A stretch of DNA of 64,000 nt from Dactylosporangium roseum (GTDB lineage Bacteria; Actinomycetota; Actinomycetes; Mycobacteriales; Micromonosporaceae), in the NCBI RefSeq assembly GCF_025264685.1, contig NZ_CP073721.1:6031501-6095500 (forward strand). The letters run 5' to 3'. Made by a program: the position numbers and the translations under genes. Under the pieces are notes generated by a model. The model was given only the letters and a program-made list of their open reading frames with translations, made no database searches and was not told where the DNA came from. How positions within the stretch are numbered: position 1 is the stretch's first letter; the number at the start of each line of letters is the position of its first letter. Shown here piece after piece: positions 1-7,540 of this stretch.

Positions 1-888
1 GGTGCGGCACCGGGATGTCGTCGACGTTGATGCCGACCATGGCCTCACCCAGGCCGCGGGAGACCTTGGCGAGCACGTCGGGGTCGTCGTAGAACGTGGT
101 GGCCTTGACGATCGCGGCGGCGCGCTGCTGCGGGTTGCCCGACTTGAAGATGCCGGAGCCGACGAACACGCCCTCGGCGCCGAGCTGCATCATCATCGCG
201 GCGTCGGCCGGGGTGGCGATGCCGCCCGCGGTGAACAGCACGACCGGCAGCTTGCCCGTCTCGGCGACCTCCTTGACCAGGTCATACGGCGCCTGGAGCT
301 CCTTGGCGGCGACGAACAGCTCGTCTTCGGGCAGGGAGGAGAGCCGGCGGATCTCCTGCCGGATCTTGCGCATGTGGGTGGTGGCGTTGGACACGTCGCC
401 GGTGCCGGCCTCACCCTTGGAGCGGATCATGGCGGCACCCTCGTTGATGCGCCGCAGGGCCTCGCCGAGGTTGGTGGCGCCGCAGACGAACGGCACGGTG
501 AACGCCCACTTGTCGATGTGGTTGCTGTAGTCGGCCGGGGTGAGCACCTCGGACTCGTCGACGTAGTCGACGCCGAGCGCCTGGAGGATCTGAGCCTCGA
601 CGAAGTGCCCGATCCGGGCCTTGGCCATCACCGGGATCGAGACGGCGTCGATGATGCCGTCGATCATGTCCGGGTCGCTCATGCGCGACACCCCGCCCTG
701 GGCGCGGATGTCGGCGGGAACCCGCTCGAGAGCCATGACGGCGACCGCGCCGGCGTCTTCGGCGATCTTGGCCTGCTCCGGCGTGACGACGTCCATGATG
801 ACGCCGCCCTTGAGCATCTCGGCCATCCCGCGCTTGACGCGGGCGGTGCCCGTCACGGACGAGCTGGGTGTGGGCGACTCGGACACGG
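1..888 (-). CDS. pdxS: Pyridoxal 5'-phosphate synthase lyase subunit PdxS (C-terminus cut by window edge)
   Basis: PdxS forms pyridoxal phosphate from ribose 5-phosphate, glyceraldehyde 3-phosphate and the ammonia delivered by the glutaminase PdxT; it is cytosolic and normally a dodecamer. The 296 codons visible read as a TIM barrel with family stretches such as GGVIMDVVTPEQAKIAEDAG near the N-terminus and GGIATPADAAMMMQLGAEGV near the C-terminus. The last codons read GINVDDIPVPH, so only about seven residues fall outside the window. The start is the GTG at 888, with an AGGAG ribosome site just upstream. It lies on the same strand as, and downstream of, the phosphatidylinositol mannoside genes, a neighbourhood I also recall from Mycobacterium tuberculosis. 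pdxT would be expected just beyond the left edge. Confidence 0.96.
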
Positions 889-998
889 CGCAGCACTCCT
901 CACAACAAAAGACCCGGATTCACCCGCAAGTTTACGCCCGATCACCCGGCAGCCCCGACAGCCAATGCCAACCCCGCGGCCCACAAACCCCCTACCCC

Positions 999-1075
999 CG
1001 TTGATCTTGCAGTTGTGGTGCCTAACAAGTCGGACATTCAGGGAGTGTCTCGGCACCACAACTGCAAGATCAACG
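999..1075. repeat. Palindromic element A, copy 1
   Basis: This is a near-perfect inverted repeat with 24-bp arms (999-1022 and 1052-1075) around a 29-base loop. The arm contains GATCTTGCAGTTGTGGTGCC. It lies between the starts of pdxS and the end of the preceding gene. Three other copies occur at 6908-6983, 45241-45319 and 59963-60043, all intergenic. There is no T-tract, so a simple intrinsic terminator is not the obvious reading. Confidence 0.93.
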
Positions 1076-1118
1076 GGGCGGGCGGGCGGGCGGCGGCGGG
1101 CGGGCGGCGGCGGGCGGG
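1076..1118. repeat. GGGC/GGC low-complexity tract
   Basis: Directly after element A copy 1 is a run of short GGGC and GGC units on the + strand, with many G triplets. It is non-coding simple sequence between two minus-strand genes. It could fold into a G-quadruplex, but nothing else in the sequence supports a role. Confidence 0.7.
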
Positions 1119-1129
1119 AGCGGCGTGGG

Positions 1130-1597
1130 TCAGGGTAGGGACGGGTCGTCGACGTCGAAGTACGTCGGGGCTGGGTGCTTTCGGGCCAGGCGGAACAGTC
1201 TGATCAACGGTCTGCGGCGCACGGCGAGCGCGTCCCGGACGACGTCGTTGTGCACCTGCCGCGCCAAGGCCACCCGGCGGCTCACGTGCACCAGTGAGTC
1301 CAGCACGTCCTGCGGTGCCCCGGTCACGGAGCGCAGGTGACGGGTGAGGTCGTTCTCGGCGATCTCCCGGTCCTCGGGACCCGCGTCGAGGGCGATTCGG
1401 GCCGCGTACATCAACGTGGGCACCTGCGCGGCCTCGGCGAGCGCCACAGCGGCGACCGCGCGGCGGACGAGATGCGCATCGAGAGTCGCGTACGCCGCGC
1501 CCGCCCGGGCGTGCAGCCGGTCGACGCGAGCGGCCAGCCAGGTCAGGTACGTGGCGATCACCACCACTACCGCCACGACGGCGATCACCCACCACAT
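1130..1597 (-). CDS. Small membrane-anchored protein, weakly LemA-like
   Basis: The 155-residue product starts at the ATG at 1597. Residues 1-20 form one hydrophobic helix (IAVVAVVVVIATYLTWL); the rest is helical and charged. The segment after the membrane helix resembles the LemA pattern of a single anchor followed by a coiled coil ending in LxRR, but the match is weak and by eye only. It sits 10 bases downstream of pimA on the same strand, so it is probably co-transcribed with the phosphatidylinositol mannoside operon. In M. tuberculosis this position holds a Nudix gene; no Nudix box is visible here. Function unknown. Confidence 0.75.
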   Translation of the reverse strand: MWWVIAVVAVVVVIATYLTWLAARVDRLHARAGAAYATLDAHLVRRAVAAVALAEAAQVPTLMYAARIALDAGPEDREIAENDLTRHLRSVTGAPQDVLDSLVHVSRRVALARQVHNDVVRDALAVRRRPLIRLFRLARKHPAPTYFDVDDPSLP

Positions 1598-1607
1598 GCG
1601 GCGCAGC

Positions 1608-2738
1608 CTACGGGACCGACTCCTGCACGGTCGCTCCGGCGACCTCGATCGCCGTCGAGTAGACCTCGAGGACACGCTCCGCGAGGACGGGCCAGTCGTA
1701 GGCGGCGACCACCTCGGCCGCCCGGGCCGCGATCCGGGCCCGCCGCCGCGGGTCGTCGAGCAGGTCCGCGGCGGTCGCGGCGAGTGCCGCCGCGTCGCCG
1801 ACGGGGAACAGCGCACCGGCGGCGCCGCCGGCGAGGACCCGCCGGAAGGCGTCGAGGTCGCTGGCGAGCACGGGCGTGCCGGCGGACATCGCCTCGGTGA
1901 GGATCATGCCGAAGGACTCGCCGCCGGTGTTCGGCGCCACGTAGAGGTCGACGCTGCGCAGCATCCTGGCCTTGTCGTCCTCGGAGACCTTGCCGAGGAA
2001 CACGATGCGGTCCCGGACGTCGGCCGGCACGTCGTCGAGCACCTCGTCGACGTCACCCGGGCCGGCGACCAGCAGCCGCAGCCCCGGCCGGTCCCGCGCC
2101 AGGATCCGGAAGGCCGACAGCAGGTACGGGAAACCCTTCCTCGGCTCCGTGAACCGGCCGAGGAAGCCCAGCGCGCCGTCGCCCGGCCAGCCGTCGAACG
2201 GCTGCGCGGCGCGGTACTTCGCGACCTGCACCCCGTTGGGGATCTCCCACGCGCTGCCGCCCAGGTGCTCGACCTGGACCTTGCGTGCCAGCTCGCTGAC
2301 CGCGATGCGGCCGGTGATCCGCTCGAGCACCAACTGGAGCACCCCCTGCGCGGCGGCGAGGGCGCGTGAGCGGGTCATGGCGGTGTGGAACGTCGCGACG
2401 ACCGGGCCGCGCGCGGACAGTACCGCCAGCATCGACAGGCTGGGGATCAGCGGTTCGTGGACGTGCAGCACGTCGAACCGGCCGGCCGCCAGCCAACGGC
2501 GCACCCGGGTCGCGGAGATCAGCCCGAACGAGACCCGGGCGATCGAGCCGTTGTAGGGCACGGGCACGGTCCGGCCGGCGGGCACGACGTACGGCACGGT
2601 CATGCCCTCGTCGTCCCCGGGCGCCAGGACGCTGACGTGATGGCCGAGGGAGATCAGGGTCTCGGCCAGGTCGCGGACGTGGTTCTGCACGCCGCCCGGC
2701 ACGTCGAAGGAGTACGGGCAGACGATCCCGATGCGCAA
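1608..2738 (-). CDS. pimA: Phosphatidylinositol alpha-mannosyltransferase PimA
   Basis: PimA transfers the first mannose from GDP-mannose to the 2-position of phosphatidylinositol on the inner face of the plasma membrane, the first step to PIMs and lipoglycans. The 376-residue product is a two-domain GT-B (GT4) enzyme. It opens with RIGIVCPYSFDVPGGVQNHV, has EPRKGFPYLLSAF in the acceptor-to-donor hinge region, and carries the GGESFGMILTEA nucleotide-sugar motif (E-x7-E). I chose the TTG at 2738 because a strong GGAGG lies a few bases upstream and the protein then starts exactly at the Rossmann strand. It follows the acyltransferase gene by 10 bases, in the order pgsA-patA-pimA. Confidence 0.93.
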   Translation of the reverse strand: MRIGIVCPYSFDVPGGVQNHVRDLAETLISLGHHVSVLAPGDDEGMTVPYVVPAGRTVPVPYNGSIARVSFGLISATRVRRWLAAGRFDVLHVHEPLIPSLSMLAVLSARGPVVATFHTAMTRSRALAAAQGVLQLVLERITGRIAVSELARKVQVEHLGGSAWEIPNGVQVAKYRAAQPFDGWPGDGALGFLGRFTEPRKGFPYLLSAFRILARDRPGLRLLVAGPGDVDEVLDDVPADVRDRIVFLGKVSEDDKARMLRSVDLYVAPNTGGESFGMILTEAMSAGTPVLASDLDAFRRVLAGGAAGALFPVGDAAALAATAADLLDDPRRRARIAARAAEVVAAYDWPVLAERVLEVYSTAIEVAGATVQESVP

Positions 2739-2748
2739 CGCCCCTCCT

Positions 2749-3666
2749 TCAGGCCACTGGAGTCTTCGCCGGCTCGTCCAACCAGAGCCGTTGCAGCATG
2801 TGCCAGTCTTCCGGATGGCGCGCGATGCCCTCGGCGAGCTGGTCGGCGACGCGCTGGGTGACCAGCCGCACGCGGACGTCGAGCGGCCCCTCGCCGGCGG
2901 CCGGCATCGGGAGCGGGCCCACGAGGCGACCGGCCGCCGCATCCGCATCGAACCACATCTGTGCCACGTACAGGGGGGCACCGGTCCGCAGGGCGAGCAG
3001 CGCCGGACCGGCCGGCATCTTCGTCCGGCCGCCGAAGAACTCGACCTCGACCCCCCGGGCGGTCAGGTCCCGGTCCGCGAGGAGCGGCACGACCGCCCCG
3101 GCGCGGACGCGCTCCTCCAGCACGTCGAACGCCGGGCGGTCACCGCCGACGAGCGGCAGGATCTCCATACCCAGCGAGCGGCGGAACTCCAGAAACCCGC
3201 GGTACACGCTCTCGGGTTTGAGCCGCTCGGCGACCGTCGTGATCGGCCAGCCCTGTGCGGCGACCCACGCGCCGGCCGCGTCCCAGTTGCCGCCGTGCGG
3301 CAGGGCGACGACCGTGCCGGCCCCGGCGGCGACGTGCTCGCCGAGCAGTTCGCCGCGCTCCAGCCGGAACCCGCGCAGGATCTGCTCCTTCGACCGGCCG
3401 GGCAACTGGAATGCCTCCAGGTAGTACCGCGCGTAGGAGCGCAGGGCCCGCTCGATCAGCGCGGCGAACTCCGCCTCGGGCAGCTCGTCGCCGACGACCC
3501 GGCGCAGGTTCTTCGCCAGGGTCGCGGTCCCCTTGCCCGGTTTTCCGCCACGGTACGCCCGGGCGCCGTGCCCGGCCGCCGCGGCGAACAACGGCCACAC
3601 CGCACCCCGCGGCAGCCTCGGCAGCAGCGAGAACGCGGCGCCGTAGCCGAGCTCGACGAGGTTCAC
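2749..3666 (-). CDS. Phosphatidylinositol mannoside acyltransferase (PatA-type)
   Basis: PatA-type enzymes move a palmitoyl group onto the mannose of PIM1/PIM2 at the cytoplasmic membrane face. The product is 305 residues, usual for the LABLAT/HtrB-like acyltransferase family. The catalytic H-x4-D box is visible as PHGGNWDAAG (H124, D129), followed by LADRDLTARGVEVEFFGG, another family landmark. The GTG start at 3666 overlaps the pgsA stop in a GTGA, indicating translational coupling. Its position between pgsA and pimA supports the specific assignment over a generic lipid A acyltransferase. Confidence 0.92.
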   Translation of the reverse strand: MNLVELGYGAAFSLLPRLPRGAVWPLFAAAAGHGARAYRGGKPGKGTATLAKNLRRVVGDELPEAEFAALIERALRSYARYYLEAFQLPGRSKEQILRGFRLERGELLGEHVAAGAGTVVALPHGGNWDAAGAWVAAQGWPITTVAERLKPESVYRGFLEFRRSLGMEILPLVGGDRPAFDVLEERVRAGAVVPLLADRDLTARGVEVEFFGGRTKMPAGPALLALRTGAPLYVAQMWFDADAAAGRLVGPLPMPAAGEGPLDVRVRLVTQRVADQLAEGIARHPEDWHMLQRLWLDEPAKTPVA

Positions 3667-4310
3667 GACACGCCGGCCTGCTGGTCCGTCTGCCGGTCCG
3701 CCTGCTCGTTCGCCTGGCGGTGGACGGTCACCATCCGCTGCGCGACGGTGACGATCGACAGCACGCCGAGGATCCACAGGACGACCTCCAGGCCGTACCG
3801 CACGTCGAAGCCCCACAGCAGGCCGCCGATGCCGAGGATGATGAGCCGCTCGGAACGCTCGATGAGCCCGACGTTCGCGGTCATCCCCAGGCCCTCGGCG
3901 CGGGCCTTGACGTAGGAGACGGCCTGGCCGGCGACCAGGCAGAGCAGTGCCGCGGCGACCCCGCGCAGATCGTCCCGCGTGGCGAAGTAGTAGGCCACGG
4001 AGCCGAAGATCGCGCCGTCGGCGATGCGGTCCATGGACGAGTCGAGCAGCGCGCCGAACTTGTTCGTCACGCCGCGGAGGCGGGCCATCGTGCCGTCGAG
4101 CATGTCGGTCAGGCAGCTCACGGTGATGATGACGAGCGCGATGACGAGGTGGCCGCGCGCGGCGAAGCCCAGGGCTCCGACGAGCACGCCGACGGTGCCG
4201 GCGACGGTGACCGCGTTCGGGGAGACCCCGGCACGCAGCAGCGCCGCGGCGACGGGCTGGACGACTCGGCCCAGGGAGGCCTTGCTGACTACGCTGAGGA
4301 TCTTCGCCAT
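3663..4310 (-). CDS. pgsA: Phosphatidylinositol phosphate synthase (CDP-alcohol phosphotransferase) PgsA
   Basis: In actinobacteria this enzyme condenses CDP-diacylglycerol with inositol 3-phosphate to give phosphatidylinositol phosphate, the precursor of PI and PIMs. The 215-residue integral membrane protein contains the complete family signature D-x2-DG-x2-AR-x8-G-x3-D-x3-D (D69, D72, G86, D90, D94). Several hydrophobic helices follow. The hydrophilic tail is rich in Gln and Asp (residues ~200-215). It is first in the pgsA-patA-pimA operon and diverges from the EF-G-like gene, with a 193-base gap that should hold promoters for both. Confidence 0.93.
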   Translation of the reverse strand: MAKILSVVSKASLGRVVQPVAAALLRAGVSPNAVTVAGTVGVLVGALGFAARGHLVIALVIITVSCLTDMLDGTMARLRGVTNKFGALLDSSMDRIADGAIFGSVAYYFATRDDLRGVAAALLCLVAGQAVSYVKARAEGLGMTANVGLIERSERLIILGIGGLLWGFDVRYGLEVVLWILGVLSIVTVAQRMVTVHRQANEQADRQTDQQAGVS

Positions 4311-4503
4311 GGCGCTCCCACGATAACGGCGGCGAAGCTTGGCGGATACCGCCGCGTGGGACTGCTCACGGTGCTTGAGTAAACCTCATGCCGTGATGAG
4401 CGGCGGTGGGCTTGTGTCGGTGATGTTTCGGGTGTGGGATCGGTGAACAGGTCGTGACTGTGAGGCTGCTCACAGAAGGCTTCGGGCTGACGGGAGGCGC
4501 GTA

Positions 4504-6666
4504 ATGGCGCAGAAACTCCAGGAGAAGGGGGTCACCGGCCACGCACCGGTGGTTGATGACCCCGGCAGGGTACGTAACGTGGTGCTCGTCGGGCACTCCG
4601 GTTCCGGCAAGACGACGCTGGTCGAGGCGCTGCTTGCCGCGACCGGGACGATCGGCCGGGCCGGCGCGGTGACCGAGGGCACCACGGTCACCGATCACGA
4701 TCCGGCGGCGGTGAAGCAGCAGCGGTCCGTCACGCTGTCCTCGGCGCCGATCATGCATGGCGACGTCAAGGTCAATCTCCTCGACACCCCCGGCTACGCC
4801 GACTTCGTCGGTGAGTTGCGGGCCGGTCTGCGGGCCGCGGACGCGGCGCTGTTCGTCGTGTCCGCGGTCGACGGGATGGACGCGGCGACCGCCGCGCTCT
4901 GGGAGGAGTGCGCCGCCGTGGGCATGCCCCGCGCGGTCGCGGTCACCCGGCTCGACCACCAGCGGGCGGACTTCGACGAGACCCTGGCCCACTGCCAGGA
5001 GGTCTTCGGCGACAACGTCCTGCCCCTCTACCTGCCGATGCTCGGCGACGACGGCACGTCCGTCGAGGGGCTCATCGGCCTGGTCACCCAGCGCGTCTTC
5101 GACTACTCCGGCGGCTTCCCGCCGCGGCTGCGCGAGCCCGACCCCGAGCACCTGCCGGCGATCGAGGAGTCCCGCAACAGCCTGCTCGAAGGGATCATCG
5201 CCGAGAGCGAGGACGAGACGCTCATGGAGCGGTACCTCGGCGGTGAGGAGATCGAGACCTCGGTGATCGTCGACGACCTCGAGAAGGCCGTCGCCCGCGG
5301 CACGTTCTACCCGGTCGTGCCGGTCTGCTCCGAGACGCGGGTCGGGCTCGACGTGCTCCTCGAGGTGCTCACCAGCGGGTTCCCGTCGCCGCTGGAGCAC
5401 GTGGTTCCTCCGGTCACCGACCTCGACGGCAACCCGCACGCCCCGCTGCGCTGCGACCCGCGGGGCCCGCTGATCGCCGAGGTCGTCAAGACGACGATCG
5501 ACCCGTACGTCGGGCGGGTGTCGCTCGTCCGCGTGTTCTCCGGCACGCTGCGCCCGGAGCAGCCGGTCCACATCTCCGGGCACGGCATGGCCGAGCGCGG
5601 GCACCCCGACCACGACGCCGACGAGCGGTTCGCCCACCTGTTCTCGCCGCTGGGCGCGAACCTGCGCGAGGTGCCGTTCGCGGTCGCGGGTGACCTGGTC
5701 GCGATCACCAAGTCGGGCACCGCGGAGACCGGCGACACGATCTCGGGCAAGGACGAGCCGCTGCTCATGGCGCCGTGGGAGATGCCCGAGCCGCTGCTGC
5801 CGATCGCGATCGTCGCCAAGACGCGCTCCGACGAGGACGCCCTCGCCAAGAACCTGGGCCGGCTCGTCGCCGGAGACCCGACGCTGCGGCTGGAGCGCAA
5901 CAGCGAGACGCACCAGTTGGTCCTGTGGTGCATGGGCGAGGCGCACGCGGACGTCGTACTGGACCGGCTGCGCGCCGGCGGGGTCGAGCTGGACACCGAG
6001 CCGGTCAAGGTCTCCCTGCGGGAGACGTTCGCCGCGCCGAGCCAGGGGCACGGGCGGCACGTCAAGCAGTCCGGCGGCCACGGGCAGTACGCGGTCTGCG
6101 ACATCAAGGTCGAGCCGCTGCCGCGCGGGTCCGGCTTCGAGTTCGTCGACAAGATCGTCGGCGGCGTGGTCCCCCACAACTACATCCCCTCGGTCGAGAA
6201 AGGTGTGCGAGCCCAGATGGAGCGCGGCATCGTCGCCGGCTACCCGGTGGTGGACGTGCGGGTGACGCTCTTCGACGGCAAGGCGCACTCGGTCGACTCC
6301 TCCGACGCGGCGTTCCAGACCGCGGGGGCGCTCGCCCTGCGCGAGGCCGCCGAAAACGGCCGGACGACGCTGCTGGAGCCGATCGACGAGGTGACGATCC
6401 GGGTGCCCGACGACTTCGTCGGCGCGGTGATGAGCGACCTGTCCGGTCGCCGGGGCCGCGTCCTGGGCAACGAACCCGACCCGGCCGGTCACGAGCGCAC
6501 CCTGGTCCGGGCCGAGGTCCCGGCGACGGAACTGGTCCGCTACGCGGTCGAGCTGCGCGCGATGACCTCCGGCTCCGGCACGTTCACCCGCTCGTTCGTC
6601 CGCCACGACCCGATGCCCGCCAACCTGGCCGAGGTGGTCAAGCAGGAGCACGCCGCCGCCCGCTGA
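4504..6666 (+). CDS. Elongation factor G-like protein EF-G2
   Basis: This 720-residue translational GTPase has the five-domain EF-G layout: P-loop GHSGSGKT (residues 30-37), switch II DTPGYADF (94-101), domain II, and domain III-V sequence such as SGGHGQYAVCDIKVEPLPRG. Two key positions depart from canonical EF-G: the catalytic switch II histidine (DTPGH) is Tyr98, and the NKxD guanine-specificity motif is TRLD (148-151). Mycobacterial EF-G2 has been reported to bind nucleotide but lack ribosome-stimulated GTPase activity, which fits these changes. An EF-G-like gene at this position beside pgsA is also what I recall for Streptomyces. GGGAGG (4492-4497) supports the ATG at 4504. Its cellular role is not established. 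Confidence 0.92.
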   Translation: MAQKLQEKGVTGHAPVVDDPGRVRNVVLVGHSGSGKTTLVEALLAATGTIGRAGAVTEGTTVTDHDPAAVKQQRSVTLSSAPIMHGDVKVNLLDTPGYADFVGELRAGLRAADAALFVVSAVDGMDAATAALWEECAAVGMPRAVAVTRLDHQRADFDETLAHCQEVFGDNVLPLYLPMLGDDGTSVEGLIGLVTQRVFDYSGGFPPRLREPDPEHLPAIEESRNSLLEGIIAESEDETLMERYLGGEEIETSVIVDDLEKAVARGTFYPVVPVCSETRVGLDVLLEVLTSGFPSPLEHVVPPVTDLDGNPHAPLRCDPRGPLIAEVVKTTIDPYVGRVSLVRVFSGTLRPEQPVHISGHGMAERGHPDHDADERFAHLFSPLGANLREVPFAVAGDLVAITKSGTAETGDTISGKDEPLLMAPWEMPEPLLPIAIVAKTRSDEDALAKNLGRLVAGDPTLRLERNSETHQLVLWCMGEAHADVVLDRLRAGGVELDTEPVKVSLRETFAAPSQGHGRHVKQSGGHGQYAVCDIKVEPLPRGSGFEFVDKIVGGVVPHNYIPSVEKGVRAQMERGIVAGYPVVDVRVTLFDGKAHSVDSSDAAFQTAGALALREAAENGRTTLLEPIDEVTIRVPDDFVGAVMSDLSGRRGRVLGNEPDPAGHERTLVRAEVPATELVRYAVELRAMTSGSGTFTRSFVRHDPMPANLAEVVKQEHAAAR

Positions 6667-6770
6667 CGGCGGCGACCCCGCTCGCGGCGCGCCTGCATCC
6701 GGGCTGGCCGCTGACCCACCCCTCCCCGCGTCGATCATGCAAGGCCGCGACGTCAGGCCCCTTGGTCAGC

Positions 6771-6820
6771 CCCGGACAAGGCCGACAATTCGAGCGCGTG
6801 ACCCGGAGGTGTCGCCGCCA
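6771..6820 (-). repeat. Element B fragment, copy 3
   Basis: About 50 bases match, in reverse orientation and at roughly three quarters identity, the part of element B that contains GGAGGTGTCGCCGCC (complement GGCGGCGACACCTCC). The full copies are at 20841-21080 and 56761-56979. The hairpin end of element B is not clearly present here. Confidence 0.65.
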
Positions 6821-6907
6821 CTCCGCCACCCGCTCGACCGTGCGTCACCACCCAGTAGCACAACACCGGATTGCCAGACGACCGCACGACTCAACGTCGC
6901 GACCTTT

Positions 6908-6983
6908 GTTGATCATGCAGTTGTGGTGCCTCGACACTCCCACGATGTCCGGGTTTGTCAGGCACCACAACTGCAAGATCGAC
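6908..6983. repeat. Palindromic element A, copy 2
   Basis: The 23-bp arms at 6908-6930 and 6961-6983 pair except at two positions. The loop matches those of the other copies only when this copy is read on the minus strand, so it is inserted in the opposite orientation. It lies between two convergent genes. Confidence 0.92.
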
Positions 6984-7015
6984 GCACAGAAAGGCGCGGG
7001 GGGCGCGGGAGGGGG

Positions 7016-7540
7016 CTAAGGGAGGGGGGTGGGCCAGGCGTCGGCCAGGAGTTTGCGGGTGTCCGTCAGTAACTGGGGCAGGACCTTGGTGCGGCCGACC
7101 ACCGGCATGAAGTTGGTGTCGCCGCCCCACCTCGGGACGATGTGCTGGTGCAGGTGGGCGGCGATGCCCGCGCCGGCCACCGCGCCCTGGTTCATGCCCA
7201 GGTTGAAGCCGTGCGCCGCGCTGACCCTGCGGATCACCCGCATCGCCGTCCGGGTGAACGCGGCGACCTCGGCGGTCTCGGCCACCGTCAGGTCGGTGTA
7301 GTCCGCGACGTGCCGGTAGGGCACCACCATCAGGTGCCCGGGGTTGTACGGATAGAGGTTGAGCACCGCGTAGGCGAGATCGCCCCGCGCGACGACGAGG
7401 CTCTCGTCCTCCGGCAGGCCGGGCGCCCGGCAGAACGGGCACCCGGTCGGCTCGTCATGGTCACCGGCGCGATCCTCCTTGATGTACGCCATCCGGTGCG
7501 GCGTCCAGAGGCGCTCCAGGTCGTCCGGGACGCTGGTCAC
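7016..7540 (-). CDS. HIT family protein, Ap4A phosphorylase-like
   Basis: The 174-residue product has the histidine triad HLHQHIVPRW (H129, H131, H133) that forms the nucleotide phosphoryl-transfer site, and an N-terminal CPFC (C34, C37) that probably binds zinc. The homologous M. tuberculosis gene Rv2613c, in the same thrS-HIT-pgsA order, encodes a diadenosine tetraphosphate phosphorylase, so this activity is the best guess. The GTG start at 7540 overlaps the thrS stop in a GTGA, so the two are translationally coupled. The pairing makes sense because aminoacyl-tRNA synthetases produce Ap4A as a side reaction. Confidence 0.9.
   Translation of the reverse strand: MTSVPDDLERLWTPHRMAYIKEDRAGDHDEPTGCPFCRAPGLPEDESLVVARGDLAYAVLNLYPYNPGHLMVVPYRHVADYTDLTVAETAEVAAFTRTAMRVIRRVSAAHGFNLGMNQGAVAGAGIAAHLHQHIVPRWGGDTNFMPVVGRTKVLPQLLTDTRKLLADAWPTPLP

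Larger units (their letters stand above)
6667..7015. other. Intergenic gap with two repeat elements
   Basis: The 349 bases between the convergent EF-G2 and HIT genes hold no convincing gene. They contain a degraded copy of element B (about 6771-6820) and element A copy 2 (6908-6983). The remaining sequence shows nothing I recognise. Confidence 0.8.

Noticed and set aside
1076..1118. G-quadruplex regulatory element
   Set aside because: The tract is simple GGGC sequence; there is no conserved context to support regulation.
4366..6738. A 790-codon open frame on the minus strand opposite the EF-G2 gene
   Set aside because: It mirrors the codon periodicity of the real gene in GC-rich DNA; its translation is low-complexity (Arg/Gly/Val/His-rich) and matches no fold.
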